A stretch of DNA of 64,000 nucleotides from Tetradesmus obliquus (Eukaryota; Chlorophyta; Chlorophyceae; Sphaeropleales; Scenedesmaceae): assembly GCA_030272155.1 (NCBI GenBank), contig CP126202.1:1302001-1366000 (forward strand). Direction: 5' to 3'. Position numbers and translations under genes: made by a program. Under the pieces are notes generated by a model. That model was not told the DNA's origin. It did no database searches and saw nothing but the letters and a program-made list of their open reading frames with translations. Below, one piece after another: positions 54,609 to 64,000 of this stretch. How positions within the stretch are numbered: the first letter of the stretch is position 1; every line of letters begins with the position of its first letter.

Positions 54609-57162
54609 GCAACTGTGCGCGCGCATGTCAGTGGATCCAGCAGCTGCAGTGTGGCTATTGAGCTGCAAACACAGGTTTGCAATCTCCTGCTTTCCAGCAA
54701 GATGGAAGCAGCCTGGCAGCATTGCGGCAATGAGGGCAGTAGCAATGAAGCAACAGCAATGACTAATCAGACACACGTGGCTGCGAAAATGCATGTGCAC
54801 CAACCCAACATACACCAGCTGCAGGAGCATCAGCCCACCCACCTGCCCAGAGGCCTGACTTGAGCATGCCCAGAAAGTTGAAGACCGCCAAATCCCAGGA
54901 TAACTGGTGCGAGCAATTCGTCTGTATATATAGAAGATAATATATACGGGCGCTGCATTTGTCTGTCAATTCTGTTGTCTGTGCGACACATGCACGTCAC
55001 GTGCAACACGGTGTTGCACTGCAGTCTACATATCAAGAATTGCAAATGGATATCCCACCTGCCCAGAAGCCTGACTTGAGCATGCCCAGGAAGTTGAAGA
55101 CGGACAGGTCAGCCAGGCTCAGCTGCTCACCCACAATGAACTTGCCGGAGCGCCCTGCCTGCACGTGCATGCAGCAGGGCAGGCATGTCAAGCAGCCTCA
55201 GCAATGCGGCTTGTTACACAATGATAAGCAAAGCTGCATTGAGACTTGTGAAGTGTGCACTGCAAAAGGCAACACAACCGTTGACACTAGCATTCTATCT
55301 CAGAACGCCAGAGCTGCACCTGCACAGAACTTGATCTCAACCTGTCCCATCATCCTTGCTCCCAAGTGGCCCATTGTTGCGCCATCAAAACAGTACAATC
55401 ACCAAGCAGTGCATACAAGGTTCGTGACGCTTTTGGAAAACGACACAGCGTCATGCTTTTGTTGCAGTCAGCTCACCACCAGCTTCTCCAGCTGAGCCAG
55501 CTTGCTTTTTGAGGGGCCCACCAGGCGCAGACAGCGCCTGCCTTGCCTCGATCTGCTCATACAAAACAAAACAACCACTCCTGCTGCACAACAGCTCACC
55601 ACTAGCTGCTCCAGCTGCCCCAGCTTGCTCTCAATTGGCCAACTGTTGCGCCGTGAAAACAAGTACGCAACGCTTGCAAGGAACATCATAAGTTCAACAT
55701 ACACTACTGGGCTGTAATTAACTCACCACTAACTTCTCCAGTTGTGCCAGCTTGCTTTTGAGGGGCCCACCAGGCGCAGACAGCGCCTGCCTTGCCTTGA
55801 GCTGCTCCTCACCCGCTAGTTTTGCTGTGGGGGAGATCAGCTGCACATCCGCAGCAGCAGCAGCAGCAGGCAGTGGCGCGCGCCTGCTTCAGCAACTGCT
55901 GCACTGGGAAAGTTTCAACAGCAGTAGGAGGTAGGGAGGCTTGCAAGCCCACAGAAGCAAGCATCACGGTGCTTAGTAGCTAGGGCAATGTGTGAAACAG
56001 GCATCGCGCCTGTGTTGCATACATTACATTACATTACATTACATTACATTACATGCTACACTCAACGAGGAGTGGGAACCCCAGTCAGGAGCCCACGAGA
56101 GGCTCATAGGAGTTGCAGTTCTGTGCCGCCTTGCATGCGCTGCTGATGTGCATGCTGGATGTCAATATGCAGTACGTCAGGCAGTGCTGGCACCATAATG
56201 CAGTGCTTCTGCGTACTCTAGAGTGTCAGCAGATCCGCTGACATGCGCTGATGTGTGCAGCGCTCGTAGCTTGTGTGCTCACCGCTGTGTGTATGTCTGA
56301 TGTCACAAAGTAATAGGTTTGGTCCACTAGCAGCGCCTGCAGGGGGTCCTGCGGCTGCAAGCCTGCTAGCTTGGCAGCATAGTGGTCTGCAGAAACAAAA
56401 TCGAAAAATGGGCGGAAGGGACAAGCAAGCAGGTTGCTTTGGGAACAGCAGCAACCTTGGTTGTAGACACATCCGTGCAGGTGTGCTGCAGCCCCAAGCA
56501 GCTGCACTGTTTGCAGCAAAGGTTCTGTTTTTGCTTCCTAGCATGACAACAGGTCATGCGAGGAATCCCTGCCGGCTCACCTATGGCGGCGCTCTGTGCC
56601 GCAACAGTATCCCCAACTTGCAGGATGGGGATCTGCCCGAATGGCGTAGTGGGCTTCAGAGCACCCCATTCTTCAAAAACCACCTGCTTGTCCTGCAAGG
56701 TCAAGGACAGCACGCATGGCGTGCAGGGCAGTGAGCTGTGTCGCACTGATTCTAGCAACGCCAGTGTTTGCACAGACAGCATGCTGCAGACAGCATGCTG
56801 CATGCTGCTAGCCGCAGAGCTGCATGTGTCGTACAGAGAATCTTTGTGTGTTGCGCCACAGTGGCTTTTGTAAGCCTGGATGCAAGGCTTTGACAAAATT
56901 GCGGCGTTGAGTGATGTGCTTAGCAGCAGTGCAGCTGCGCAGCAGTGTAGCTGCGCAGCAGTGCATGCACCAGTGCGCACTGGTGCTGCTGAGTCAGATG
57001 CACAGGCGTGCACTACATCAGAAGAGCTGCTTCGCTAGCTGAGCATCCGCTGCCCACCTCAAAATCCACCTTGCCGATTGTGAACAGCAGCCGTGCAATC
57101 TCTCCCCTCCCGGGCACATTGAAGTAAGTGAGCACTGGGACTGGTGCGCTGCTGCTGCTCAT
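54425..57162 (-). CDS. GST: Sigma-class glutathione S-transferase
   Basis: Model: complement(join(54425..54567, 55059..55158, 55727..55840, 56283..56386, 56581..56692, 57058..57162)); 225 aa, in frame, typical length for the class. The enzyme conjugates glutathione to electrophiles or isomerises prostaglandin-like substrates in the cytosol. Seen: N-terminal thioredoxin fold VLTYFNVPGRGEIARLLF with catalytic Tyr13; FGQIPILQVGD with the cis-Pro57; AAQSAAI with the Gln68-Ser69 pair that binds the gamma-glutamyl group; and a C-terminal helical domain with EQLSLADLSVFNFLGMLKSG. Start ATG 57162 opens MSSSSAPVP with no presequence. The fourth exon has a slightly unusual acceptor (GTGCAG preceded by a CTG run). 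Class is firm; substrate is unknown. Confidence 0.9.
54838..54900 (-). repeat. Echo of the 3' end of GST exon 5
   Basis: Encodes LAVFNFLGMLKSGLWAG with a GTGGGT donor, against LSVFNFLGMLKSGFWA at the real exon end (55059). Confidence 0.93.
55482..55650 (-). repeat. Two echoes of the 3' end of GST exon 4
   Basis: Minus-strand copies of the segment encoding KSKLAQLEKLV with GTGAGC donors at about 55592-55640 and 55482-55560. The second also copies the upstream GGGCCC block with one extra base that breaks the frame. The real exon end is 55727. Confidence 0.92.
56021..56054. repeat. (ACATT)n microsatellite in GST intron
   Basis: Almost seven perfect ACATT units. Confidence 0.95.
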
Positions 57163-57921
57163 GGTGCTTGCTGCTGCTGCTGTAAGCGTTGGGGGCTCCT
57201 GTGGTTGTCGAGATACGTTTAAAAGCTGTTATAATGCAATTTTGTTTTGAGTATTGTGCTTCAAGCTAAACGTGACCGACTGGCACCGAGAACTTGATGC
57301 ACATGTGCAGCAAAGCTGAGGACCTGCAGAGTTTGCAGAGAGAGAATGCCACTGTCAACAAATTCTTGAAGGGTTGACACCAGAGCTTGCAGTTCCAGCG
57401 GTGCTGACGACCGATCCAGCAGCAATTAGGAACTGCCTATAGGGCTTAGAGCATCGGAACTGGAATCGTACTCGCGGAGGTCACAATGGCGCATCAGCAA
57501 ACACGTTGAGACATAGTCAGCAGAAATAAAGACACCAATACTTCTTTACTTCACGCGGCAAGCAGCTGCATGTGCGCGCTGTTGCTGTGCAGTCAACAAC
57601 CATGGACCATGTGCTGCTCTCTCAGAGAGCCTCTCTGCCAGACCACCGTGGCGCGTGGCTGCAGATCCGCGCACAAGCATAAGAAAAGAAATTGATTTAT
57701 TATCACAGCGCTCCTGCTGGGAAGAAGGAGCACTACTGCATGAAGAAAAAGCTGCAAGAGAGGATGCAGGCTAGCAGCTAGCGCTGTGGGTGAGCAAATC
57801 TACACAAACACATCAAAGTGCCTGGTGGTCGCATGCATACTTGATGCTGTTGATGCCATATAACGCGGAGGGTTTGTCACTTTATCAGCACATATACAAA
57901 ACCAACAAAAGTCGCTTCATC
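57163..57921. other. Intergenic: GST upstream region and gluconokinase 3' flank
   Basis: 760 bp between two genes on the minus strand. It must hold the GST promoter (right of 57162) and the gluconokinase 3' UTR. No element recognised. Confidence 0.5.
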
Positions 57922-58653
57922 TCATCCTTCTGCTGCTGCTGCATTCGCATCGTGTGCTGCTCTGTGTGCCATGATTGCTTCCACAATCTGCTCTGCTGCC
58001 TGCTCATTGCCGTTGAACACTAGGTGCATCTCATCTTCGCTGTAGCTCAGCTGCTGCAGCTGCGACTGCAGCAGGCTTGCAGGCATGAAGTGGCTGCCTG
58101 ATGCTGCTCGCTGCTGCAGCCGCAGCAGCAGCTGCTCAGGCGGAGGGTTCAGCAGCACCTGCAGGCAGCAGCAGAGCCAAGCAGAAGATGCAAGCAGTTG
58201 ACTGATCAACTTAGACATTGGCTAGCCAATGTGTGATGGACTTGTGTGAGGGCTAACAGCTTGCAGGGTTGACCTGTGCCTGGTTTCTGTAAGTCCGATG
58301 GGCACTAGCGCAATGCAGCTGTGCAAGCGCCACAGCGCTAACAAAGATCTGCATGTGACAGTGCATGGTTTGGTCACGCTATGCGCTGAGTGAGATACGG
58401 CTGACAGTGATAATAAGCACTGCACAAGCACCAGCGCAAGCACAATTGCTCAAGCAAAGTAAACAGCAAGCTGTGCCACTCACGAAGGCAATGCAAGAGC
58501 CTTGCGAGAGTGATGCAGCAGCACCATGTACTGCTGGAGGTCTTGCTGCTGACACGACACCTGTTGCTGCTGCTGCTGCTGCTGCCGCCAGCGATGCTGC
58601 TCTATGTGATCCGGCCGTGGCATCCTGTGCTGGCTGTGCTGCTACATCGTTTG

Positions 58654-58694
<41 letters not shown>

Positions 58695-59843
58695 GCACTA
58701 AACAGCAGCTGCCTGTAAGCCGGCGTGAGTGCGGAGCAGGCCAGCACTGCAGGCGTGTTGCTGCACAGCATACAGCACACGTGTGGCGGACAGCCCCACA
58801 TTCCAATGTTTGTTGTTGTCCGAGTTCATCAGCATATTCAGATGTTTATTTACTTTCACAGAAGCCAGCGGTTTTGCAACAGCATTAGATCGGCCGCACA
58901 GAAAAGGGTAGTGAGGGCAGCAACTCCATATAGTGCAGTGCGCGTTTTGCAGCTGCAGGTGCAGCAGCACAACCAACCACAAGACGTCTGCAGCCAGCTT
59001 CACCTACGATGATGCAACGGCTGTTGCCCATCATGCTTGCTGCAACCAGAATGCAGCACAACATCAGCCAAGCAGCACTGCCACGCGTGCTGCTCACCTG
59101 GCCACATGACCCCGCAGCAGCTCTGCCAGCTGCTGCAGCCACGGCAGGCGGTCCTCATCTGTCAAAGGAATGCCTGCAGACATCTTTCCTGCAAGATACT
59201 AAACACATACCTGTTGATAACGGCAAGAAGCAAGAGGCATCCATGCATGTAAATTGCTGTTGCAGGACTACTGTGGCAATCCTGGGTTGCTGTTGCAGGA
59301 CACACTGTTGCAGGACACACTAACAGTGTAGTTCAGGCGGCGCACACATGGTTTCTATCCAGCAGAGATGCTGCTGTTTCAAGGCTATACTTCTGTTTCA
59401 CTGCTGGCACTGCTCGAGGGGTGCCTGCAATGGGTGCTCAACTGATGTTTGCTGCTGGGTGGTACGCATCAGCATCGTAGAACTTGCAGGACAGCTTCCC
59501 TGCAAGCAGCTCTGCTACAGTGCTGCATCAACCAAACAGCACAGCACAGCTTTAAAGAAAATTCAGCGGATCCATGGATCGAGTCTTGCTGTCTCTCTTT
59601 CAGTTCAACAAGTTGAGTCTGTGTTGGCTTGGTCTCTTTTCCAGAACCGGACGGGAACGCGAGTGGGAGCAGCAGCACAACTTCTGTATTCTGCAAAAAG
59701 TGGCATAAGAAGCAATGCTGCTGCACTCAAAACTGCTTCACCAACCTCTTTCCACATCCACTCACGCCCATGATCACATAGATCAGCGGTGCAGCGCTGC
59801 AGTGTTGCTGCTGCCGCGTCGCAGTGACTGCAGTACAACCCAT
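57922..59843 (-). CDS. Gluconokinase (GntK type)
   Basis: Model: complement(join(57922..58158, 58484..58760, 59098..59188, 59443..59522, 59746..59843)); 260 aa, in frame. It phosphorylates D-gluconate to 6-phosphogluconate with ATP, feeding the pentose-phosphate pathway. Seen: Walker A IMGVSGCGKST (25-34, split by the first intron), FYDADAYHPAANIRKM, GIPLTDEDRLPWLQ (substrate loop), VLACSALTPAYRQLL, VLLNPPPEQLLLRL and GSHFMPASLLQSQL. The family is usually 165-200 aa. The extra length is a Gln/Ala/Ser-rich insertion of about 65 residues (roughly 111-178) between AYRQLL and the beta strand FVLLNPP. In-frame ATGs at 59918 and 59906 would add an Arg/Lys-containing N-terminal extension, so an organelle presequence is possible. 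Function is firm. Confidence 0.88.
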
Positions 59844-60305
59844 GGTGGTTGAGCGCTTCCGCAATGGTGCAGCATGGATCTTTGCCACTGTGCAGTTGTG
59901 TTTCATTGGATGGATCATTGTTGCCACACTCGGGTTACGTGGATTGCCATAATAGCTGTGTCAGGTTGCTGAATACAGCACATACAGCAGCAGTAAGTGC
60001 AGGGGCGTGGCAGTTACACCAAAGCATCCAGCGTCAAACTTCGTTCATCTTTCAATCCTCATAATCATGCGTGCAGTGTATTCTGAACGTCCGTGACACG
60101 TAACACGCAGAACGCCTTGTCACTGTTACTCAGTCACCAGTGGTGCTGTTGTATGTCGTCGTACACCCTTCCTTTGATGGACACAACTCATCAAAACTGT
60201 ATTGAGTACAGATGTTACTTGTTTGGAGCATGGCGAGCCGTGATTCACCTTGCAGGCGAACGACGCTCGCACATTAGGGTTGTCTGCAAGAAGTAGTCCT
60301 GAGAC
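59844..60305. promoter_or_regulatory. Divergent promoter region, gluconokinase (-) and PflX-like gene (+)
   Basis: 462 bp between two divergent start codons. No recognisable core promoter motif; composition is less repetitive than the surrounding genes. Confidence 0.5.
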
Positions 60306-60662
60306 ATGGTGCTCATTGCCCCGCACAGCCTGCAGCACATGCTGTTTGCGAGCAAAATGCTTTTAGGCCTTACTCAGGCGGCAGTCGGACACGTAGCGCC
60401 TGCAGAGATCGTAAGCAGGCAGTTGGAGCAGCACTTGCAGCAGGCTGGTGTCAGCAGCAGCTGCCTTGTAGCCAGCCACGTGCAGCACGACAGCCAACGT
60501 GATCAGTACTCTGCGAAGCAACAAGCCCAGCCGCAGCAACCCCAGCAGCATCAGCAGCAACAGCAGAAGGACAGGCACCTGCTGCCTGGCAAGGCCTGCC
60601 CTAACAAACCACCAGCAGAAGCCTGCAGGCAGCCCCTTAGTTTCCTGCGGAATGCGAGGGGT

Positions 60663-60727
<65 letters not shown>

Positions 60728-60776
60728 CTGGCAGCGGCAGCACCCTTGGCGACAGCAGACACGCGCGTGGCACCCA

Positions 60777-60811
<35 letters not shown>

Positions 60812-61326
60812 GCGGGGTCTGCACTTGGCCCCGCCTTTCCTTGTTGAAGTTTATGTGCCTGCAGCAGTAACCACCTACCGCCTGGGGCGCATGCCGGCAA
60901 AGCTGAAGGCAGCAGAAAAGGTGAGCAGAAGTACTCGCAGAGGCAGAGGCACGCCTAACAGGCGATGGTGGGCTGCAAACATACCGCCCCAGCAGCCGTA
61001 GCACTGGCTAACTGGGAGTTGGGGCGCATGCCCCCAAAGCTGAAGGCAGCAGAAAAGGTAAGAAGAGCCGTGCCTGGCAGGCATTACGCTAATACGTTTG
61101 CGCAATCAAGCTGCGCTGCAGCTGTTGTCACATACCACCACGGTGCATGCCCGCAACACTGAAGTCAGCAGGGTTTGCCCCGCAGCACATCAGCGAAAGT
61201 AACCGCGTGTGTTCATTTGCCGCTCTGCAGGAGCTGGCAGATTGCACGGCGTGCCCCAGGGACTGCAGCGTGGACAGTCCTCCAAATCCTGCAAAAGCCC
61301 TGGCTGAGATTGACTTTCAAATTCAA

Positions 61327-61373
<47 letters not shown>

Positions 61374-62429
61374 AGGAGCTGGCGGACTGCCGTGCCTGCC
61401 CCAGGGACTGTGGCAGTGACACTGTCCACATGCCAGTACATGGTTGCTTTCTGTCACTATTTCGTCACTTTAGCATGCTGCTGTACAATTGCAGGAGCTG
61501 TCAGACTGCCGCGCCTGCCCCAGGGACTGCGGTGTGGACATGCCTCTGAATGCCCCTTGTGCACTGGCTGAGATTGACTCTCAAATCCAACTATGCTGCT
61601 GCTGCTGCTGCTGCTGCTGTCAGACTGTCGCGGCTGCCCCAGGGACTTCGGCGTGGACAGTCCTCCAACTCCCCTAAAAGCACTGGCTGAGAATGACCGT
61701 TGAATCAAACCATGCTGCTGCTGCTGCCGAGCAGGAGCTGGCGGACTGCCGGGCGTGCCCCAGGGACTGCGGCGTGGACAGGCTGGCAGGGCAGCTGGCA
61801 CCACTGGCTGACATTGTGTCACTGCTTTACATCATATCACCATGCTGCTGCCTACAGGAATTGGCAAACTGTAAGGCCTGCCCCAGGGACTGCGGCGTGG
61901 ACAGGTTGGCAGGGCAGCTGGGCATGTGCGGGGTGGGGCGCAAGCTGCTGGTGTCGACCGTGGCGCCACACTTTGCAGAAGAAAGCCCCCTGCAGGTAAG
62001 GAGTGCAGGTTCAGCCGTGGCTAGGCAGGCAATGGCTTGAAGCATTGTCAGTAGTGTGGGGCGCAAGCTGCTGGTGTCGACCGTGGCGCCACACTTTGCA
62101 GAAGAAAGCCCCCTGCAGGTGAGCCGACGTGACAGCATCCAGTGTGTGGACTGCAGGCTGTTTCAGTGTGCTGTCAACAGTGGGTCGTCACTGGACAGGC
62201 GAGTGCCGTTATGTGGTGTTGTCAGTGGGGTGGGCCGCAAGCTGCTGGTTTTAAAAGTGGCATCACACTTTGCTGAAGAGTCGTCGCTGCAGGTAGGGTG
62301 TCACCTGTGTCGTTGGGCAGGCAAAGGCTTCAAGTGTTGTCGGTGGCGTGGGGCATGAGCTGCTGGTGTCATAGGTGGGACCACACTTTGCTGCCTTTTC
62401 TAGGGGCGATGTCTGAGACTGAGCATGGA

Positions 62430-62495
<66 letters not shown>

Positions 62496-63844
62496 GCCCT
62501 ATTGTAGGGCTGGAACGGCAGCGGCACGGTGTCTCTTCTCTTTGTGCAACCTGATGCTGCTGATACCCTGTGCTGCTGCTGCTGTTGCTGCAGGGCTGGA
62601 ACGGCAGCGGCACTGTCTTTTTCTCCATGTGCAACCTGCGCTGCGTGTTCTGCCAGAACTGGGACATCAGCCAGAAGCGAGCAGGTGGGCAAGGGGAAGA
62701 GACACAAAGCCAGCTCATGTGCAGCACCTAATGCCCTGTGTTTGACGCTGCAGTGGGATGATCATGTGCAGCAGAAGGCTTTGCTGCAGGGTTGTGGATG
62801 CAGGTGTCAGTGTGACTGAGCACCGCACGCAGCAGAAAAAGATGTTACCTCTCACCATGGCTTGTCAAGTCGCTGCCTTCATATATAGATGCCGCAGGTG
62901 CCTGGAGCCAGCAGGCGCAGAACCTGAAGCAAGTGATGCAGCTGATGTGCTGAATAACACAGTAATGGCAGAGGCAGCAGCAGCGCAGGCCAAGCAGCCA
63001 CTAGTATTTGGCTGTCCCCTTCAAACTGTCATATTTACATTCCCGCAGGCTTTGAGCTGTCAGGGGTGGAGCTTGCTGACTGGATGATGAAGCTGCACAA
63101 TGCAAGTTTCAAGTGCACTTTCAAGTTTCCACTGGATATCCGAGTTTCTGTGGCATGTGCTGTTCCCGCAGGCTTTGAGCTGTCAGGGGCGGAGCTTGCT
63201 GACTGGATGATGAAGCTGCAGGACTTTGGAAACTGCCACAACATCAACTTTGTGACACCAGAACACGTGGCTCCTCAGGTGCGGAGCATGTCATAAACTT
63301 GCCTTATAGAATTTGTATCATAACATGGGATGTGCTGTGCAGTAGAGCAGTAGGAGGTGGTGCAACGAACGATGCAAGCCTGCTGCTTTGGATGCTGCTG
63401 CCTGCATGCGCATGGTAACTGCACGAGGCATTTCAAGCAAAACTGCTTGCAACTGTATCATTGTAGCAATTGCTTGGGATGCCGCCTCCACATCAGGGCC
63501 TGAACATGTCCATGATCTACAACACTGCTTCACAGCTGCTGCATCTGCTGCTGCTGCTGCTGCTGCTGCTGATGCTGATGCTGATGCTGATGCTGATGCT
63601 GCTCCTCTCCCCACCAAAGCTGGTGGAAGCCATTGCAGCAGCAGTGGAGAAGGGCCTAAACATTCCTATCATCTACAACACCAGCGCGTATGATGGCCTG
63701 CCCTCACTGGCCCTCATGGATGGCCTTGTTGACATCTACATGCCAGACTTTAAGTTTTTCACGGCAGAGTCAGGCCAGCGCTACGCAAAGGCGCGCGACT
63801 ATGCAGAAGTGGCAAAGGCAGCGATCAAGGAGATGCACAGACAG
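60306..63844 (+). CDS. PflX-like radical SAM protein (pyruvate formate-lyase activase homologue), 3' end outside window
   Basis: Model so far: join(60306..60920, 61858..61995, 62594..62684, 63172..63278, 63620..63844), in frame, 392 codons; the last donor is at 63845 and the gene continues. The family (COG1313) is homologous to glycyl-radical-enzyme activases and splits S-adenosylmethionine at a [4Fe-4S] cluster; substrates are unknown. Seen: an extra Cys cluster C-x2-C-P-R-D-C (210-217) with Cys229; APHFAEESPLQ; WNGSGTVFFSMC then CNLRCVFCQNWDISQ with the CxxxCxxC cluster Cys264, Cys268, Cys271; NINFVTPEHVAPQ; NIPIIYNTSAYDG; VDIYMPDFKFF; AIKEMHRQ. The N-terminal 205 residues are not part of the family: a possible presequence, then poly-Gln with 20 or more consecutive Gln. 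The position-60306 ATG is the first in frame. Bacterial ancestry is an inference. Confidence 0.88.
60661..60726 (+). repeat. Coding (CAG)n poly-Gln tract in the PflX-like gene
   Basis: About 21 CAG units in frame as Gln in exon 1, with a shorter run at 60780-60812. Confidence 0.9.
61012..61180 (+). repeat. Two echoes of the 3' end of PflX exon 1
   Basis: 61018-61060 re-encodes LGRMPPKLKAAEK with a GTAAGA donor. 61138-61170 is a more diverged copy. The real exon end is 60920. Confidence 0.92.
61225..61800 (+). repeat. Five echoes of the 5' end of PflX exon 2
   Basis: Copies of the Cys-cluster segment (ELADCRACPRDCGVD) with acceptors near 61230, 61374, 61494, 61620 and 61734, at 115-145 bp spacing. 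Two are preceded by CTG tracts. The real exon starts at 61858. Confidence 0.96.
62050..62400 (+). repeat. Three echoes of the 3' end of PflX exon 2
   Basis: Copies of VGRKLLVSTVAPHFAEESPL with GTGAGC or GTAGGG donors at about 62056-62122 and 62228-62297, and a shorter one at 62348-62400. The real exon end is 61995. Confidence 0.95.
62430..62560 (+). repeat. (CTG)n tract and echo of the 5' end of PflX exon 3
   Basis: About twenty CTG units, then TTGTAG and a 45-bp copy of the exon start (GGCTGGAACGGCAGCGGCAC) that then loses frame. The real exon starts at 62594. Confidence 0.93.
63045..63105 (+). repeat. Echo of the 5' end of PflX exon 4
   Basis: CCGCAG then GFELSGVELADWMMKL copies the start of the real exon (63172) with one substitution, then diverges. 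Confidence 0.94.
63492..63535 (+). repeat. Echo of part of PflX exon 5
   Basis: AGGGCCTGAACATGTCCATG and ATCTACAACAC copy the exon segment encoding KGLNIPIIYNT, upstream of the real exon (63620). Confidence 0.85.
63568..63603 (+). repeat. (GATGCT)n tract near the acceptor of PflX exon 5
   Basis: Six GATGCT/CTG-type units end just before CCCCACCAAAG at the acceptor (63619). Confidence 0.85.
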
Positions 63845-63937
63845 GTGCGCTTTGGATACTGGCTGCACAGCGCACAGTGATCGATCGTTGGATCTGATTA
63901 CTAATTGGACACATAACATGTGTGCTGCTGGTCTGTA

Positions 63938-64000
63938 ATGCCTTCCCTGGCACTCATGGATGGCCTTGCTGAGATTTACATGCCAGGTTTCAAGCTTTTC
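63938..64000 (+). repeat. Echo of PflX exon 5 running off the window
   Basis: CACTCATGGATGGCCTTGCT and ATTTACATGCCAGG copy 63710-63770 (ALMDGLVDIYMPDFKFF) after the real donor. Confidence 0.92.

Overview
The window is nuclear DNA of a green alga, most likely a chlorophycean (Chlorophyceae is an inference). Genes are split by many short GT-AG introns (donors mostly GTGAGN or GTGCGN, acceptors mostly TGCAG). Exons carry long CAG-type glutamine, alanine and serine runs. The gene set fits a photosynthetic flagellate-type lineage: an octotricopeptide-repeat (OPR) protein with a RAP domain, a chromomethylase, a TTLL tubulin-modifying enzyme and a FLO7/HglS-type DUF1338 enzyme. Every multi-exon model below was built by hand, and every internal exon junction keeps the reading frame.

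Layout, left to right. 86-3237 (-): TTLL4-like tubulin ligase, cut by the window start. 3493-3799: a Tourist/Harbinger-like MITE with 40-bp inverted repeats and poly-G tracts. 4285-7577 (-): CPSF6/CFIm68-like RRM protein. 8022-8336 (+): BolA3-like protein. 10228-29654 (+): a 27-exon, 19.4-kb chromomethylase (BAH plus DNA C5-methyltransferase). 30887-32811 (+): F-box-like helical-repeat protein. 34409-38895 (-): large MYND zinc-finger protein. 40636-44583 (-): DUF1338 2-oxoadipate dioxygenase/decarboxylase. 45561-47352 (+): RING-CH (MARCH-type) membrane E3 ligase. 48759-53655 (+): OPR-RAP protein. 54425-57162 (-): sigma-class glutathione S-transferase. 57922-59843 (-): gluconokinase. 60306-63844 (+): PflX-like radical SAM protein, running off the right edge. 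The genes are unrelated housekeeping or regulatory functions and do not form a pathway.

The most unusual property is not a gene. In most intron-containing genes, the exon sequence next to a splice site is copied again, with the splice site, one to about fifteen times on the intron side of the boundary. Acceptor-side copies lie upstream of the real exon and donor-side copies downstream. For three genes, copies of the last coding segment lie beyond the stop codon. I call these exon-edge echoes. They are diverged, contain frameshifts and stops, and are usually 30-130 bp. In the chromomethylase they account for much of the 14 kb of intron. Extreme cases are eleven exact copies of a 24-bp unit carrying a 5' splice site (20350-20613), about fifteen copies of the exon-14 end (18326-20140) and a 127-bp tandem of an acceptor plus exon start (20836-21089). 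A second property is strand asymmetry of triplet repeats. Introns carry CTG runs in the sense direction, often directly before the AG acceptor, whereas exons carry CAG runs in the sense direction as poly-Gln.
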